From: Weeksella massiliensis
GTDB taxonomy: Bacteria > Bacteroidota > Bacteroidia > Flavobacteriales > Weeksellaceae
Reading direction: 5' to 3'
Assembly: GCA_000751595.1 (NCBI GenBank)
Contig: CCMH01000052.1
Location: 1 to 63,441, forward strand
DNA length: 63,441 nt
In this document: piece after piece, positions 9,421-18,830 of the stretch
Layout: every line of letters starts with the position of its first letter
How positions within the stretch are numbered: position 1 is the stretch's first letter
Program-made: the position numbers and the translations under genes
Notes under the pieces: generated by a model
Seen by the model: only the letters and a program-made list of their open reading frames with translations
What the model was told of the DNA's origin: nothing
Database searches by the model: none

Positions 9421-9909
9421 TTATTTTATTTTTTTCAATCCTGAGCTCGACCAAACTTTGTACTGAATTTCATACCCTTTTGGAGCGTAAATTACGTAAG
9501 GCATCCGGCTATTGTACGGCAACATGGTTGGTTGTGCGGTAACGAAAGCATCTTTCATAATGTTGTTTGGGCAAGCCATTAAAGTTGTCATTGCTTCACC
9601 AGAAGTAGTGAATTTGTAATAGTTATAGCCCCAGCCAGCCAAATCATGGGATGTAAATTCACCAGCCAAAACGTGTTGGTTGCAATCTACTTTCATGTTT
9701 TTTCCACCGTAAATTTCTATTTTATAATCGTTTTCATTTTCTAACGTTGGGAGCTGAAGCACAACTTTTTGTTCATTTTCTTTGGCTTTCGGAAACATGC
9801 TAACATCGGTTGTTTTGTCTTGGATTATCACGTTTTGCGAAGAACAAGCTGTGAGTCCGAAAAGGGAAAAAGCTATTGTCAAGAAGCTAAAGGTTGTTTT
9901 ATTTTTCAT
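9421..9909 (-). CDS. Ecotin-family serine protease inhibitor, predicted lipoprotein
   Basis: A 162-residue protein that aligns by eye with E. coli ecotin, the periplasmic dimeric inhibitor of trypsin-fold proteases. Shared landmarks: VDCNQHVL, LAGWGYNYYKF, a reactive-site loop TTLMACPNN (ecotin STMMACPDG) with the Met at P1, YNSRMPYVIYAP and a final YKVWSS. Unlike E. coli ecotin it starts with a lipoprotein signal (FSLFGLTACSS), which predicts a lipid-anchored form. It probably protects the cell surface or periplasm against host or secreted proteases. Family confidence is high; the target is inferred. Confidence 0.88.
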   Translation of the reverse strand: MKNKTTFSFLTIAFSLFGLTACSSQNVIIQDKTTDVSMFPKAKENEQKVVLQLPTLENENDYKIEIYGGKNMKVDCNQHVLAGEFTSHDLAGWGYNYYKFTTSGEAMTTLMACPNNIMKDAFVTAQPTMLPYNSRMPYVIYAPKGYEIQYKVWSSSGLKKIK

Positions 9910-10040
9910 GGTAAACTATTTTTCTATTTATAAGTAAGATGCAAAAATCGGGCAAATGGTTGGTTGATGAAAAATATTTTTGGTAGGAAGTCATCAAAAC
10001 AAAAAATAAACTCTACATCTGATCAAGACTCAAATCCTAA

Positions 10041-10076
10041 AAAAATAAAAGCCCGTTAACCAAAGTTAACGGGCCC
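10041..10076 (-). terminator. Intrinsic terminator after clpB
   Basis: Perfect 10-bp stem GCCCGTTAAC/GTTAACGGGC (10051-10074) with a CAAA loop; on the minus strand it is followed by TTTTATTTTTTT. It lies about 40 bases beyond the clpB stop. Confidence 0.9.
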
Positions 10077-10111
10077 TAACCAACTAAATATAAACCTATG
10101 AAAAAGAAAAC

Positions 10112-12721
10112 CTATTTACTGGTTCTGAAAACCAGCTTGTTTTCTCCCGGTTTTTCTTCGAAGTAGTCAACTAAGACTGCATCATTATCTTTTATTTCTC
10201 CTCTCAAGATTTCTTTCGATAACTCGTTGAGAACATCTTGTTGGATAACTCTTTTTAGTGGACGTGCACCAAACTGAGGATCATATCCTTTTTCTGCTAA
10301 ATAAGCAGTTGCTTCTGGTGTAATGTCTAAGGTAATATCGCGTTGAGCGAGTTTTTTAGCAACACCGTCCATATATAAGCCGACAATTCCACTGATTTGA
10401 TTTTCGCTAAGTGGTTTGAATAGGATAATCTCATCTATACGATTCAAGAATTCTGGTCGGAAACCTTGTTTCAATTCCTCAAAAACAACATCTTTCGTTT
10501 CTTGATAAACGGTAGAAGCATTTTCATCGGTAATATTTTCGAAACGTTCGAGTATCGTATGCGCTCCAAAATTCGATGTCATAATGATAATCGTATTTTT
10601 GAAGTTGATATAACGACCTTTGTTATCAGTTAATCGTCCGTCATCCAACACTTGGAGTAAAATATTAAACACATCAGGATGCGCTTTTTCCATTTCATCC
10701 AATAAGATAACAGAGTACGGACGTCTACGAACGGCTTCTGTCAATTGTCCTCCTTCATCATAACCAACATAACCCGGAGGTGCACCAACCAAACGAGATA
10801 CCGAATGTCTTTCTTGGTATTCTGACATATCAATTCTTGTCATGGCATTTTCGTCATCGAACAGGTATTCTGCCAAAGCTTTGGCCAATTCGGTTTTCCC
10901 AACTCCAGTCGAACCTAAGAATAAGAAAGATCCGATTGGTTTTCCTTCGTCGCTTAATCCTGCACGTGAACGACGAATTGCGTCGGCAACTGCTTCTATT
11001 GCTTCATCCTGTCCGATAACACGTTTGTGCAAATCATCTTCTAAATGAAGTAATTTTTCTCGCTCACTTTGCATCATTTTTTGTGCAGGGACACCTGTCC
11101 ATTTCGATACTACATCTGCGATATCATCGGCATCGACATATTCTTTGACCAACTTATTATTTTTATCTTTCGATAAATTTTCTTCGGCTTGCGCCAAACG
11201 AACTTCAGCATTTTTCAGATCTTCGAATTGGATTTTCGATGCTTTGGCATAATCGTAATCACGTTTTGCACGTTCCATCTGAATTTTCAGATCATCGATT
11301 TCTTTTCGGATGTTTTGCGCAGCGTCTGCTTTGTCTTTTTCATCTTGCCATTTGGCGTTTAATTGAGCTCTTTCGTCTTGTAGGTTGCTCAATTCTTCTT
11401 TTAGCAAGTTGAGTTTTCGTTCGTCATTTTCTTTTTTTATGGCTTCAATTTCGATTTCTAATTGGATGATTCTTCGGTCTAATTTATCCAATTCTTCCGG
11501 TTTAGAATTCATTTCCATTCGAAGTTTAGAAGCCGCTTCGTCCATCAAATCAATCGCTTTATCGGGTAAAAAACGATCGGTAATATAACGGGTAGAAAGT
11601 TTTACTGCCGCAATAATCGCTTCGTCTTTGATGGCGATTTTATGATGTTGTTCGTATTTATCTTTAATTCCACGTAGGATAGAAATAGCCGATTCTTCAT
11701 CTGGTTCATCTACCAATACTTTTTGGAAACGTCTTTCGAGGGCTTTATCTTTCTCGAAATATTTTTGATATTCATTGAGGGTTGTCGCACCTATCGCTCT
11801 TAACTCTCCACGAGCAAGTGCAGGTTTCAAAATGTTTGCAGCATCCATTGCGCCTTCGCCAGCACCGGCACCAACCAAAGTGTGAATCTCATCAATAAAA
11901 AGAATAATTTCTCCATCAGAAGAGCTTACTTCTTTCACAACCGATTTTAGTCGTTCTTCGAATTCACCTTTGTATTTTGCACCAGCCACCAAAGCTCCCA
12001 TATCTAACGAAAAAATATGTTTGTTGAGCAAGTTTTCGGGTACATCGCCATCGATAATTCTGTGGGCAATTCCTTCAGCAATTGCGGTTTTTCCAACACC
12101 TGGTTCACCAATAAGAATCGGATTGTTTTTGGTTCGACGAGATAAAATCTGTAACACTCGACGAATTTCTTCGTCACGACCAATTACCGGATCCAATTTT
12201 CCTTCTTTGGCTAATTCGGTTAAATTTTTGGCGTACTTATTCAATGAATTGTACGTTCCTTCTGCGTTTTCTGATGTAATTCTTTCTCCTTTTCTCAATT
12301 CAATTGCAATTTTTTTACTATTATCTAATGTGATTCCTTGATCTTTTAATAATTGACTCGTTGGTGAAATGCTTTCTAATAGAGCGAAAAGTAAATGTTC
12401 TACCGAGATATAATCATCGTTCATTTCTTTAGCAATATTTTGTGCATTGGTCAAAATCTGATTACTCTGATTCGATAAATGCATTCCTTGAACACCTTCT
12501 ACGCGCGGAAATTTTTTAATTTCTTCGTTTAGCAATTCGTTAATACGAGTCACATTGGCGCTTTGTTTCTCGAGGATATAAGTAATAACATTCTCATCTA
12601 CCTCGAGCATTCCTGCTAATAAATGAGCAGGCTCTATAGCTTGATTTTTATGTTGTGCAGCTAACTGTTGGGCACTTTGTATCGCCTCCCTGGCTTTTAT
12701 TGTAAATTGATTAAAATCCAT
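10112..12721 (-). CDS. clpB: ATP-dependent disaggregase ClpB
   Basis: An 869-residue AAA+ chaperone that pulls proteins out of aggregates together with DnaK. Order of parts: double Clp-N repeat (about 1-145), first AAA+ domain with GEPGVGKT and [13 protein letters not shown], a long coiled-coil M domain (about 400-530, rich in KEEL and QLEIEIE), and a second AAA+ domain with GSTGVGKT and [13 protein letters not shown]. The M domain separates it from ClpA and ClpC. The start at 12721 ([15 protein letters not shown]) matches the family rather than an upstream in-frame ATG. It appears monocistronic. Confidence 0.96.
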   Translation of the reverse strand: MDFNQFTIKAREAIQSAQQLAAQHKNQAIEPAHLLAGMLEVDENVITYILEKQSANVTRINELLNEEIKKFPRVEGVQGMHLSNQSNQILTNAQNIAKEMNDDYISVEHLLFALLESISPTSQLLKDQGITLDNSKKIAIELRKGERITSENAEGTYNSLNKYAKNLTELAKEGKLDPVIGRDEEIRRVLQILSRRTKNNPILIGEPGVGKTAIAEGIAHRIIDGDVPENLLNKHIFSLDMGALVAGAKYKGEFEERLKSVVKEVSSSDGEIILFIDEIHTLVGAGAGEGAMDAANILKPALARGELRAIGATTLNEYQKYFEKDKALERRFQKVLVDEPDEESAISILRGIKDKYEQHHKIAIKDEAIIAAVKLSTRYITDRFLPDKAIDLMDEAASKLRMEMNSKPEELDKLDRRIIQLEIEIEAIKKENDERKLNLLKEELSNLQDERAQLNAKWQDEKDKADAAQNIRKEIDDLKIQMERAKRDYDYAKASKIQFEDLKNAEVRLAQAEENLSKDKNNKLVKEYVDADDIADVVSKWTGVPAQKMMQSEREKLLHLEDDLHKRVIGQDEAIEAVADAIRRSRAGLSDEGKPIGSFLFLGSTGVGKTELAKALAEYLFDDENAMTRIDMSEYQERHSVSRLVGAPPGYVGYDEGGQLTEAVRRRPYSVILLDEMEKAHPDVFNILLQVLDDGRLTDNKGRYINFKNTIIIMTSNFGAHTILERFENITDENASTVYQETKDVVFEELKQGFRPEFLNRIDEIILFKPLSENQISGIVGLYMDGVAKKLAQRDITLDITPEATAYLAEKGYDPQFGARPLKRVIQQDVLNELSKEILRGEIKDNDAVLVDYFEEKPGENKLVFRTSK

Positions 12722-12920
12722 AAGTATATATTTTTTTGTGTTTTGGTTGTTTGTTGTATTGCAAAGGAAAGTCCAAAATAAAAATGCTGACAAATTGACT
12801 TGTTTTGTCGGCTGTAGATGTTCTGTAATGTTTTTAGTAGGAGGAGTTGTGGGTTTAATGTTTTGGTTACGAGTTGTTCATGGTTTAGTTTTATGGGTTA
12901 GATGTGATGACATAATGACA

Positions 12921-12950
12921 GAAAAGCATCCCTCAGGACGCTTTTCATTT
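12921..12950 (-). terminator. Probable terminator after cysM
   Basis: GAAAAGC (12921-12927) pairs with GCTTTTC (12940-12946), with an inner TCC/GGA stem. The T tract on the minus strand is weak. It lies about 40 bases past the cysM stop. Confidence 0.55.
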
Positions 12951-12986
12951 ATAATATTTTCAGTTGTTAATTTGTTATGATAATGA

Positions 12987-13895
12987 TTAATACAAATCAG
13001 CAACAGATAAATAGCGTTCTCCTGTATCGTAATTAAAGGTAAGAATTTTTGCATTATTAGGCAATTCTTCTATTTTTTTTGCAACAGCTGCTAAACTTGC
13101 ACCAGTAGAAATTCCGCCAAATAAACCTTCTTCTTTAGCAGCTCTTTTCGCATACTCAAAAGCTTCTTCTTTAGAAATGGCAATTGTTCCATCGAGCAGG
13201 TCAACCTCTAAGGTATCTGGAATGAAACCAGCTCCAATACCTTGCAAAGCATGTGGTGATGGATTTCCACCTGCAATCACCGTTGATAGATCTGGTTCTA
13301 CGGCAAAAACTTGGGTATTCGGATTTACTTCTTTCAGGGCTTTTCCTACACCCGAAATATGGCCTCCTGTGCCAACACCCGAAATAAAATAATCGAATCC
13401 TTCTGGGAAATCTCTAATAATTTCTTGTGCAGTGGTTTGGTAATGTACGGTAGGATTTGCATTATTCTCGAATTGTTGTGGAATCCAAGCATTGTCGATA
13501 GAAGCATGCAGTTCGTGTGCTTTTTCTATAGCTCCACTCATTCCGAGTTCGCGCGGCGTCAAAACTAATTTTGCTCCATAAGCTTCCATTATTTTTCGAC
13601 GTTCAATCGACATCGATTCGGGCATTGTAATAATCAATTCATATCCTTTTAATGCTGCGGCAAGTGCTAAACCAATTCCGGTATTTCCCGAGGTAGGTTC
13701 TATTATTGTGCTGCCTTGGCTGATCAATCCTTTTAGTTCAGCATCTTCGATCATGGCAAGCGCAATGCGGTCTTTCAAACTTCCGCCAGGATTTTGACGT
13801 TCTAATTTTATCCAAACTTCATGATTCGGAAAAAGATTTTTCAATCGTAAGTGGGGAGTATTTCCTATTAAATCTAATATACTTTCTGTTTTCAT
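12987..13895 (-). CDS. cysM: Cysteine synthase (O-acetylserine sulfhydrylase), CysM type
   Basis: A 302-residue PLP enzyme that joins O-acetylserine with sulfide to form cysteine. The PLP lysine sits in NPGGSLKDR near residue 41, the phosphate/substrate loop in [11 protein letters not shown] near residue 70, and the glycine loop in [13 protein letters not shown] near residue 175. The SLKDR form is closer to CysM than CysK, though the two overlap in activity. Its start overlaps the end of epsC by four bases, so the serine acetyltransferase and this enzyme are translationally coupled and carry out consecutive steps. Confidence 0.92.
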   Translation of the reverse strand: MKTESILDLIGNTPHLRLKNLFPNHEVWIKLERQNPGGSLKDRIALAMIEDAELKGLISQGSTIIEPTSGNTGIGLALAAALKGYELIITMPESMSIERRKIMEAYGAKLVLTPRELGMSGAIEKAHELHASIDNAWIPQQFENNANPTVHYQTTAQEIIRDFPEGFDYFISGVGTGGHISGVGKALKEVNPNTQVFAVEPDLSTVIAGGNPSPHALQGIGAGFIPDTLEVDLLDGTIAISKEEAFEYAKRAAKEEGLFGGISTGASLAAVAKKIEELPNNAKILTFNYDTGERYLSVADLY

Positions 13896-14665
13896 ATAGA
13901 ATAATTATTGTTGTCGATATTTTCGTTCGGTTTTATGATCGTGGGTTTACTGTTCTGATAAACGCGATGATGCGGCGGAATACTTTTCGTTATCCATACA
14001 TTTCCACCAATAATGCAATGTTCGCCAATGTGCGTTGTGCCTCCTAAAATTGTTGCACCTGCATAGATAGTAACATGGTCTGCAATGGTCGGATGACGCT
14101 TGGTGTTGGATAAACTTTTCGAGACATAAAAAGCGCCCAACGTTACGCCTTGGTAAATTTTTACATTATTTCCTATCTCGGTTGTTTCTCCAATAACAAT
14201 ACCAGTTCCATGATCGATGTAAAAATTATGACCAATTTTGGCTGCTGGATGAATATCTATTCCTGTTCGGGTATGGGCAATTTCTGATAAAGTTCTCGGT
14301 AGGATAGGAATAGACTGATTGTGCAGAAAATGAGCCAAACGATAGACCAATGTAGCATAATAACCTGGGTAACCTAAAATAATTTCTATTTCTGATTGGG
14401 CTGCAGGATCGTTTCGGTAATATTCGTAAACCAAAACCTGAGCATCTTCTCGGATAATGGGTAAAAAATTTTTATACGCTTGTCGTTGATCTTCGTGGGT
14501 ATGTTCGGGGATAATTTTTTCTAATAATTGTATAAAATTATCGATATGTTCTTTTTCCTTTTCAGGATCCAAGGTAACTGTCCAGACAATATCCTCGAAA
14601 AAATGATCGAGAAAATCGTTGACTTGTTGCCGACTAAAAGGAAGGGCATATTTGAAAAAAGCCAT
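13892..14665 (-). CDS. epsC: Serine O-acetyltransferase EpsC
   Basis: A 257-residue enzyme that acetylates serine from acetyl-CoA, the committed step of cysteine synthesis. The N-terminal half is helical; from about residue 150 the left-handed beta-helix is visible ([31 protein letters not shown]), ending with [14 protein letters not shown]. The EpsC form is longer at the N-terminus than enteric CysE. It is the first gene of a two-gene operon with cysM (four-base overlap). A TACATTTG box lies about 30 bases upstream. Confidence 0.93.
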   Translation of the reverse strand: MAFFKYALPFSRQQVNDFLDHFFEDIVWTVTLDPEKEKEHIDNFIQLLEKIIPEHTHEDQRQAYKNFLPIIREDAQVLVYEYYRNDPAAQSEIEIILGYPGYYATLVYRLAHFLHNQSIPILPRTLSEIAHTRTGIDIHPAAKIGHNFYIDHGTGIVIGETTEIGNNVKIYQGVTLGAFYVSKSLSNTKRHPTIADHVTIYAGATILGGTTHIGEHCIIGGNVWITKSIPPHHRVYQNSKPTIIKPNENIDNNNYSI

Positions 14666-14694
14666 GTTTTCTTAAACTCTATTAAATTAGTAGA

Positions 14695-14702
14695 CAAATG
14701 TA
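14695..14702 (-). promoter_or_regulatory. Predicted -7 box of epsC-cysM
   Basis: TACATTTG on the minus strand, 30 bases before the epsC ATG, fits TAnnTTTG. No TTG is found at the expected -33 position. Confidence 0.5.
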
Positions 14703-14831
14703 AAATCTTTTGTTTGAATTCCTCATCAATAAAATGTTAAAAATATTATGGTATAAAACTTGAAAATACTTCAAGAAAGATTTTATTAACTTGAAAATTA
14801 TAATATATTAGTAACTCTAAAATTAAACACA

Positions 14832-15257
14832 ATGATTAGAACAATCCTATTTAGTATGCTATTAATGGCTTCGAGCTTTTTGGTAGCACAATCTCCGATC
14901 GGGAAGTGGAAAACTATAGACGACGAAACCGGTGCAGCAAAATCAATCGTAGAAATTTTCGAGAGTAATGGGAAATTATACGGAAAAGTTATAGAAATAT
15001 TGACACCAGGTAAACAAAACCTAACGTGTACAAAATGTAAAGGAAGCTTAAAAGATAAACCTATCGTTGGCCTACAAATTATCCGTGGCATGAAAAAAGA
15101 CGGGAAAGAGTGGGGCGATGGCGTAATTACAGATCCTTTGAGCGGAAAAGAATACAAAGCAAAAATGTCGTTGTCTGGTAGCAATACCCTCAATGTAAGA
15201 GGATATGTAGGGATTTCCCTTATCGGTAGAACCCAAACTTGGACGCGTGTAAAATAA
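14832..15257 (+). CDS. Secreted DUF2147 family protein
   Basis: A 141-residue protein with a signal peptide (LFSMLLMASSFLVAQ, cleavage near residue 20) followed by a lipocalin-like DUF2147 domain: PIGKWKTIDDETG at the start, GKLYGKVIEI, a CTKCKG pair of cysteines near residue 70, and a closing YVGISLIGRTQTWTRVK strand. Members are exported beta-rich proteins of unknown role. It is a single gene closed by a terminator that precedes the ABC exporter. Confidence 0.85.
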   Translation: MIRTILFSMLLMASSFLVAQSPIGKWKTIDDETGAAKSIVEIFESNGKLYGKVIEILTPGKQNLTCTKCKGSLKDKPIVGLQIIRGMKKDGKEWGDGVITDPLSGKEYKAKMSLSGSNTLNVRGYVGISLIGRTQTWTRVK

Positions 15258-15286
15258 CCTTTTTATCAAAACACAACCACAAAATT

Positions 15287-15322
15287 AGCCCGTTGTTTTT
15301 CGAAACAATGGGTTGTTTTTTT
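15287..15322 (+). terminator. Intrinsic terminator after DUF2147 gene
   Basis: GCCCGTTGTTT (15288 onward) pairs with AAACAATGGGT, with G-U pairs and a short loop, followed by a T run. It directly precedes the exporter promoter box. Confidence 0.8.
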
Positions 15323-15323
15323 A

Positions 15324-15331
15324 TAAATTTG
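15324..15331 (+). promoter_or_regulatory. Predicted -7 box of the ABC exporter
   Basis: TAAATTTG fits TAnnTTTG and lies 17 bases before the ATG at 15349. Confidence 0.45.
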
Positions 15332-15348
15332 CGGTTAATTTAATTTTT

Positions 15349-17184
15349 ATGAGTTTAGTCAAAAGGGCGCTTGGTTATATAAGACCCTATCGCAAAACCT
15401 TTATTATTGCCATCTTTTTTAGTATTGTTTATGCAGTGTTGAATGTAGTCGCAATGGCTTTCATCATGCCGGTATTAGGGATTTTGTTTGGCGAAACCAA
15501 TCAGGCTGTTCTTCAGCCACCTGTTTTTTCTGGTAACTTATCCGATTTGCAAACCTATATTTCTCAATACTTTGCATATTATTCTACCTATTTTGCCGAG
15601 AAAAAAGGACCTGTTTTTGTATTGATGCTTTCTTGTATCGCCTTCATTATTAGCTTTTTCCTTCGGAATGTGTTCAGTTATTTTGCCGAATATTTCTTGA
15701 TTGATCTTCGCTCGGGCGTAACGCGTGATTTTCGGGTTCAGTTGCACGATAAAATTTTAGCCTTACCTGTTTCATATTTTACCGAAAAAAGAAAAGGAGA
15801 TATCCTTAATAGAATTTCAAACGATGTGAATGAAGTCGAAGGAAATATCCTCAATTCTTTGGTCGAAATTCTTCGCGCTCCAGTAACGATAATTATTTCG
15901 TTAATCGCTTTGTTTACAGTCAGTTTCGAGTTGACTATTTTTGCGTTACTCGTTTTTCCGATAATGGGAACCTTAATTTCTTTGGTAGGAAAAAGTCTGA
16001 AAAGAGCTGCAAGAAATGCACAAAATGAGTTGAGTAATATCTTGACTTATGTAGACGAAACAGTAAGTTCTTTGCGGATAATTAAAGTGTTTAATGCAGA
16101 AAATCAAATCAAAAATAGATTCAATACTTCTATCAATCGTTACCGTCGTTATTTGCAAAAAGTAATGAGAAAAAGAGCGCTTGCTTCACCAATGAGTGAG
16201 TTTTTGGGCGCAGTTACGATAGGTTTAATTGTATTTTTTGGAGGAAAATTAAGCATCGAAGGAAATGGGCTTTCGGGTTCTGAATTTATTTTTTATATCT
16301 CGATTTTTTATACCATGCTCGATCCGATAAAACGCTTTTCAAAATCTTTGTCCGATATCCAAAAAGGGGAAGTTTCGGCTCAACGAATTTTCGAAGTTTT
16401 GGATGCTGAGGTCAGTATTCGAGATTTGCCTAATTCTATTCACAAAGAAAGTTTTAACCATCAAATCGAATTCAGAAACGTAACTTTTGGTTATGAAGCT
16501 GATCGTCCGATTATCAAAAACTTTAATCTTACCATCGAAAAAGGGCAAAGCGTAGCGCTTGTAGGACAGTCGGGAAGTGGGAAATCGACTATTGCCAGTT
16601 TGTTGACTCGTTTTTGGGATACCAATGAAGGTGAAATTTTGATGGATGGAGAAAATATAAAAAATATAAAACTGCACGATTATCGAACGCTTTTTGGTTT
16701 GGTGACGCAAGATTCTATTTTGTTCAACGATTCGGTGGCGAACAATATTACTTTAGGCTCGAATCAACCAGATGAACAGCAAGTGAAAAATGCTGCACAA
16801 GTTGCAAACGCTTTAGAATTTATCGAAAAATTACCCGAAAAATTTGATGAAACCGTAGGGGAAGGTGGGGGAAAACTTTCGGGCGGACAAAAACAACGGT
16901 TGAGCATTGCAAGAGCGGTTTACAAAAATCCACCAATCATGATTCTCGATGAGGCGACTTCTGCACTCGATACTAAATCAGAAAAATTGGTGCAAAATGC
17001 TTTAGAAAACATGATGGCAAATCGCACTTCGCTTATTATTGCACATCGTTTATCGACCATTCAATCGGCTGATAAAATCGTGGTGATGGATGCAGGTAGG
17101 ATTATAGAAGTCGGTACACATGCGAGTTTGCTGGCACAAAAAGGCGTGTATGCAAATTTAGTTGCGATGCAAAATTTTGGTTAA
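15349..17184 (+). CDS. ABC exporter (MsbA-like), fused membrane and ATPase domains
   Basis: A 611-residue half-transporter expected to form a homodimer in the inner membrane. Six membrane segments lie within residues about 15-320. The ATPase domain follows with Walker A (VGQSGSGKST), the signature LSGGQKQR, and Walker B/D-loop IMILDEATSALD with the H-loop in IIAHRLST. The family includes lipid A flippase MsbA and drug exporters; the substrate cannot be told from sequence. The ATG at 15349 (MSLVKRALGYIRPYRK) is preferred over an upstream in-frame one inside the terminator. It converges on aroA with only four bases between them. Confidence 0.88.
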   Translation: MSLVKRALGYIRPYRKTFIIAIFFSIVYAVLNVVAMAFIMPVLGILFGETNQAVLQPPVFSGNLSDLQTYISQYFAYYSTYFAEKKGPVFVLMLSCIAFIISFFLRNVFSYFAEYFLIDLRSGVTRDFRVQLHDKILALPVSYFTEKRKGDILNRISNDVNEVEGNILNSLVEILRAPVTIIISLIALFTVSFELTIFALLVFPIMGTLISLVGKSLKRAARNAQNELSNILTYVDETVSSLRIIKVFNAENQIKNRFNTSINRYRRYLQKVMRKRALASPMSEFLGAVTIGLIVFFGGKLSIEGNGLSGSEFIFYISIFYTMLDPIKRFSKSLSDIQKGEVSAQRIFEVLDAEVSIRDLPNSIHKESFNHQIEFRNVTFGYEADRPIIKNFNLTIEKGQSVALVGQSGSGKSTIASLLTRFWDTNEGEILMDGENIKNIKLHDYRTLFGLVTQDSILFNDSVANNITLGSNQPDEQQVKNAAQVANALEFIEKLPEKFDETVGEGGGKLSGGQKQRLSIARAVYKNPPIMILDEATSALDTKSEKLVQNALENMMANRTSLIIAHRLSTIQSADKIVVMDAGRIIEVGTHASLLAQKGVYANLVAMQNFG

Positions 17185-17188
17185 AAAA

Positions 17189-18430
17189 TTACTTATCTGT
17201 TCGAATTTCGAATCCAATCGAAGTCCAATCAGACCAAAAATCTGGATAGGATTTATTAACAACTTCAGGATCCTTGATCGAAAAAGAATGTAAAATTGCT
17301 AAAGGAGCAAAAGCCATTGCCATGCGATGATCGTTGTAAGTTTCTACAATGATTTCGTTCGTTGAATTGATTTCGCTATAAGCTGTAATAGATAATTCGT
17401 CTTGGGTTATTTTTACCTTCGCACCAAATTTAGAAAGTTCATTTTGCAATGCAGCCAAACGATCGGTTTCTTTGATTTTCAAGGTTTCTAATCCCGTAAA
17501 ATGACATGGAATTTCTAAACCAAGACAAGTGACAGCAAGCGTTTGCGCAATGTCGGGCGTTTGGTTTAAGTCCAATGAAATTTCGGTAGGAAGAGAAAAA
17601 TCCTTTTTCTTTTTTAGGGTCAAACAATTCTTTTCGAAAGTAGATTCTACTCCGAAATTATCTCGATAAATAGTTTGTAAAGCAGCATCGCCTTGCAAAC
17701 TTTTAGCTCGATAATTTTGGATAGTAAGAGTTGTTTCGGCTTCAGAAAGCGCTATAAAACTATAAAAATATGAAGCAGAACTCCAATCCGATTCGATTTC
17801 GAAAATTTGTGGAAGAATACTTTCTGTGTGCGCAACAACTAATTGATTGTTAGTGAATTCAACTTCGATTCCAACATTTTTTATCACCTCAACACTCATC
17901 ATTAGATAAGGAAGAGAAGTTATTTTTCCGATCAGATTAATCGTTAAACCATTCACCAATTTCGTCCCGATTAAAAGAAGTGCCGTAATGTATTGCGAGC
18001 TAATATTGGCCGGAATATCTATTGTTGATTGTGTGAGTTCTTTGCCGGTAATTTTCAGCGGAGGAAAGCCTTCGTTTTCTAAATACTCTATCTCCGCACC
18101 TAATTTTCTCAAAGCATCAACAAGAACTTTTATCGGTCGTTCTTTCATTCGTTGAGAGCCTGTAAGAATGTGCGTTTCGTGATTCTGAATCGCAAAATAG
18201 GCAGTCAGAAAACGCATCGCAGTTCCTGCATGATGAATATCGATTACCTCTTTTTTTTCTTTTAAGGCTTTCTGCATCAATTGTGTATCTTCTGCATTTG
18301 ATAGATTCTGAAGATCTAATGCATGATCGAAAAGCGCATTGAGAAGTAAAAGTCGATTACTCTCACTTTTGGATCCGGTGATTTTTAGGGGCGATAATTT
18401 ATTTTTTGGCTGGTAAGAAAGATGAATCAT
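17189..18430 (-). CDS. aroA: 3-phosphoshikimate 1-carboxyvinyltransferase (EPSP synthase)
   Basis: A 413-residue enzyme of the shikimate pathway that joins shikimate-3-phosphate and phosphoenolpyruvate. Motifs: ITGSKSESNRLLLLNALF near the N-terminus, HHAGTAMRFLTAYFA near residue 80, LTGSQRMKERPIKVLVDAL near residue 103, IKETDRLAALQNEL near residue 310, and YNDHRMAMAFAPLAI near residue 355. The TGSQRMKERPI loop takes the place of the more common TGSARLRERP. It ends the minus-strand aromatic gene series, six bases after the MazG-like gene. Confidence 0.94.
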   Translation of the reverse strand: MIHLSYQPKNKLSPLKITGSKSESNRLLLLNALFDHALDLQNLSNAEDTQLMQKALKEKKEVIDIHHAGTAMRFLTAYFAIQNHETHILTGSQRMKERPIKVLVDALRKLGAEIEYLENEGFPPLKITGKELTQSTIDIPANISSQYITALLLIGTKLVNGLTINLIGKITSLPYLMMSVEVIKNVGIEVEFTNNQLVVAHTESILPQIFEIESDWSSASYFYSFIALSEAETTLTIQNYRAKSLQGDAALQTIYRDNFGVESTFEKNCLTLKKKKDFSLPTEISLDLNQTPDIAQTLAVTCLGLEIPCHFTGLETLKIKETDRLAALQNELSKFGAKVKITQDELSITAYSEINSTNEIIVETYNDHRMAMAFAPLAILHSFSIKDPEVVNKSYPDFWSDWTSIGFEIRTDK

Positions 18431-18436
18431 CGATGC

Positions 18437-18763
18437 TTATTTTAGTTTTTTGTTGTTTTGATGTCTGTCGTGATCGCGTTTGGTTTTGTAGTCTAATTTT
18501 TTGTAAAAAGCACTTTCCAAATCAACTCCCGTCTGATTGGCCAAACAAATTGCAACAAAAATTACATCGGCTAATTCTTCTCCTAAATCTTTGTTTCTAT
18601 CCGATTCTTTTTCTGACTGTTCGCCGTATCTACGCGCAATAATTCGCGCAACTTCCCCTACTTCTTCTGTTAATTGCGCCATGTTGGTTAGCTCATTAAA
18701 ATACCGAACGCCATGCTCTTTTATCCATTGATCAACGTCTTGTTGGGCTTGTTTTAGACTCAT
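18437..18763 (-). CDS. MazG-like nucleotide pyrophosphohydrolase
   Basis: A 108-residue all-alpha NTP pyrophosphohydrolase. The metal-binding motif pair is clear: LTEEVGEVARIIAR near residues 32-45 and LGEELADVIFVAI near residues 60-75 (EExxE then ExxD). Such enzymes cleave nucleoside triphosphates to monophosphates, often as house-cleaning of abnormal nucleotides. It lies directly before aroA on the same strand, in the order commonly seen in flavobacteria (dtd, pyrophosphohydrolase, aroA). Confidence 0.88.
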   Translation of the reverse strand: MSLKQAQQDVDQWIKEHGVRYFNELTNMAQLTEEVGEVARIIARRYGEQSEKESDRNKDLGEELADVIFVAICLANQTGVDLESAFYKKLDYKTKRDHDRHQNNKKLK

Positions 18764-18794
18764 TTCTATTTATTTTTTGTTAGGAAGTAAAGAT

Positions 18795-18830
18795 AAAAAG
18801 AAAAAGTCGGAAGTTACCTTCCGACTTTCT
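18795..18830 (-). terminator. Intrinsic terminator after DUF3857 gene
   Basis: Perfect 11-bp stem AAAGTCGGAAG/CTTCCGACTTT (18803-18828) with a TTAC loop, and a T-rich tract on the minus strand. It immediately follows the DUF3857 stop codon. Confidence 0.9.
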
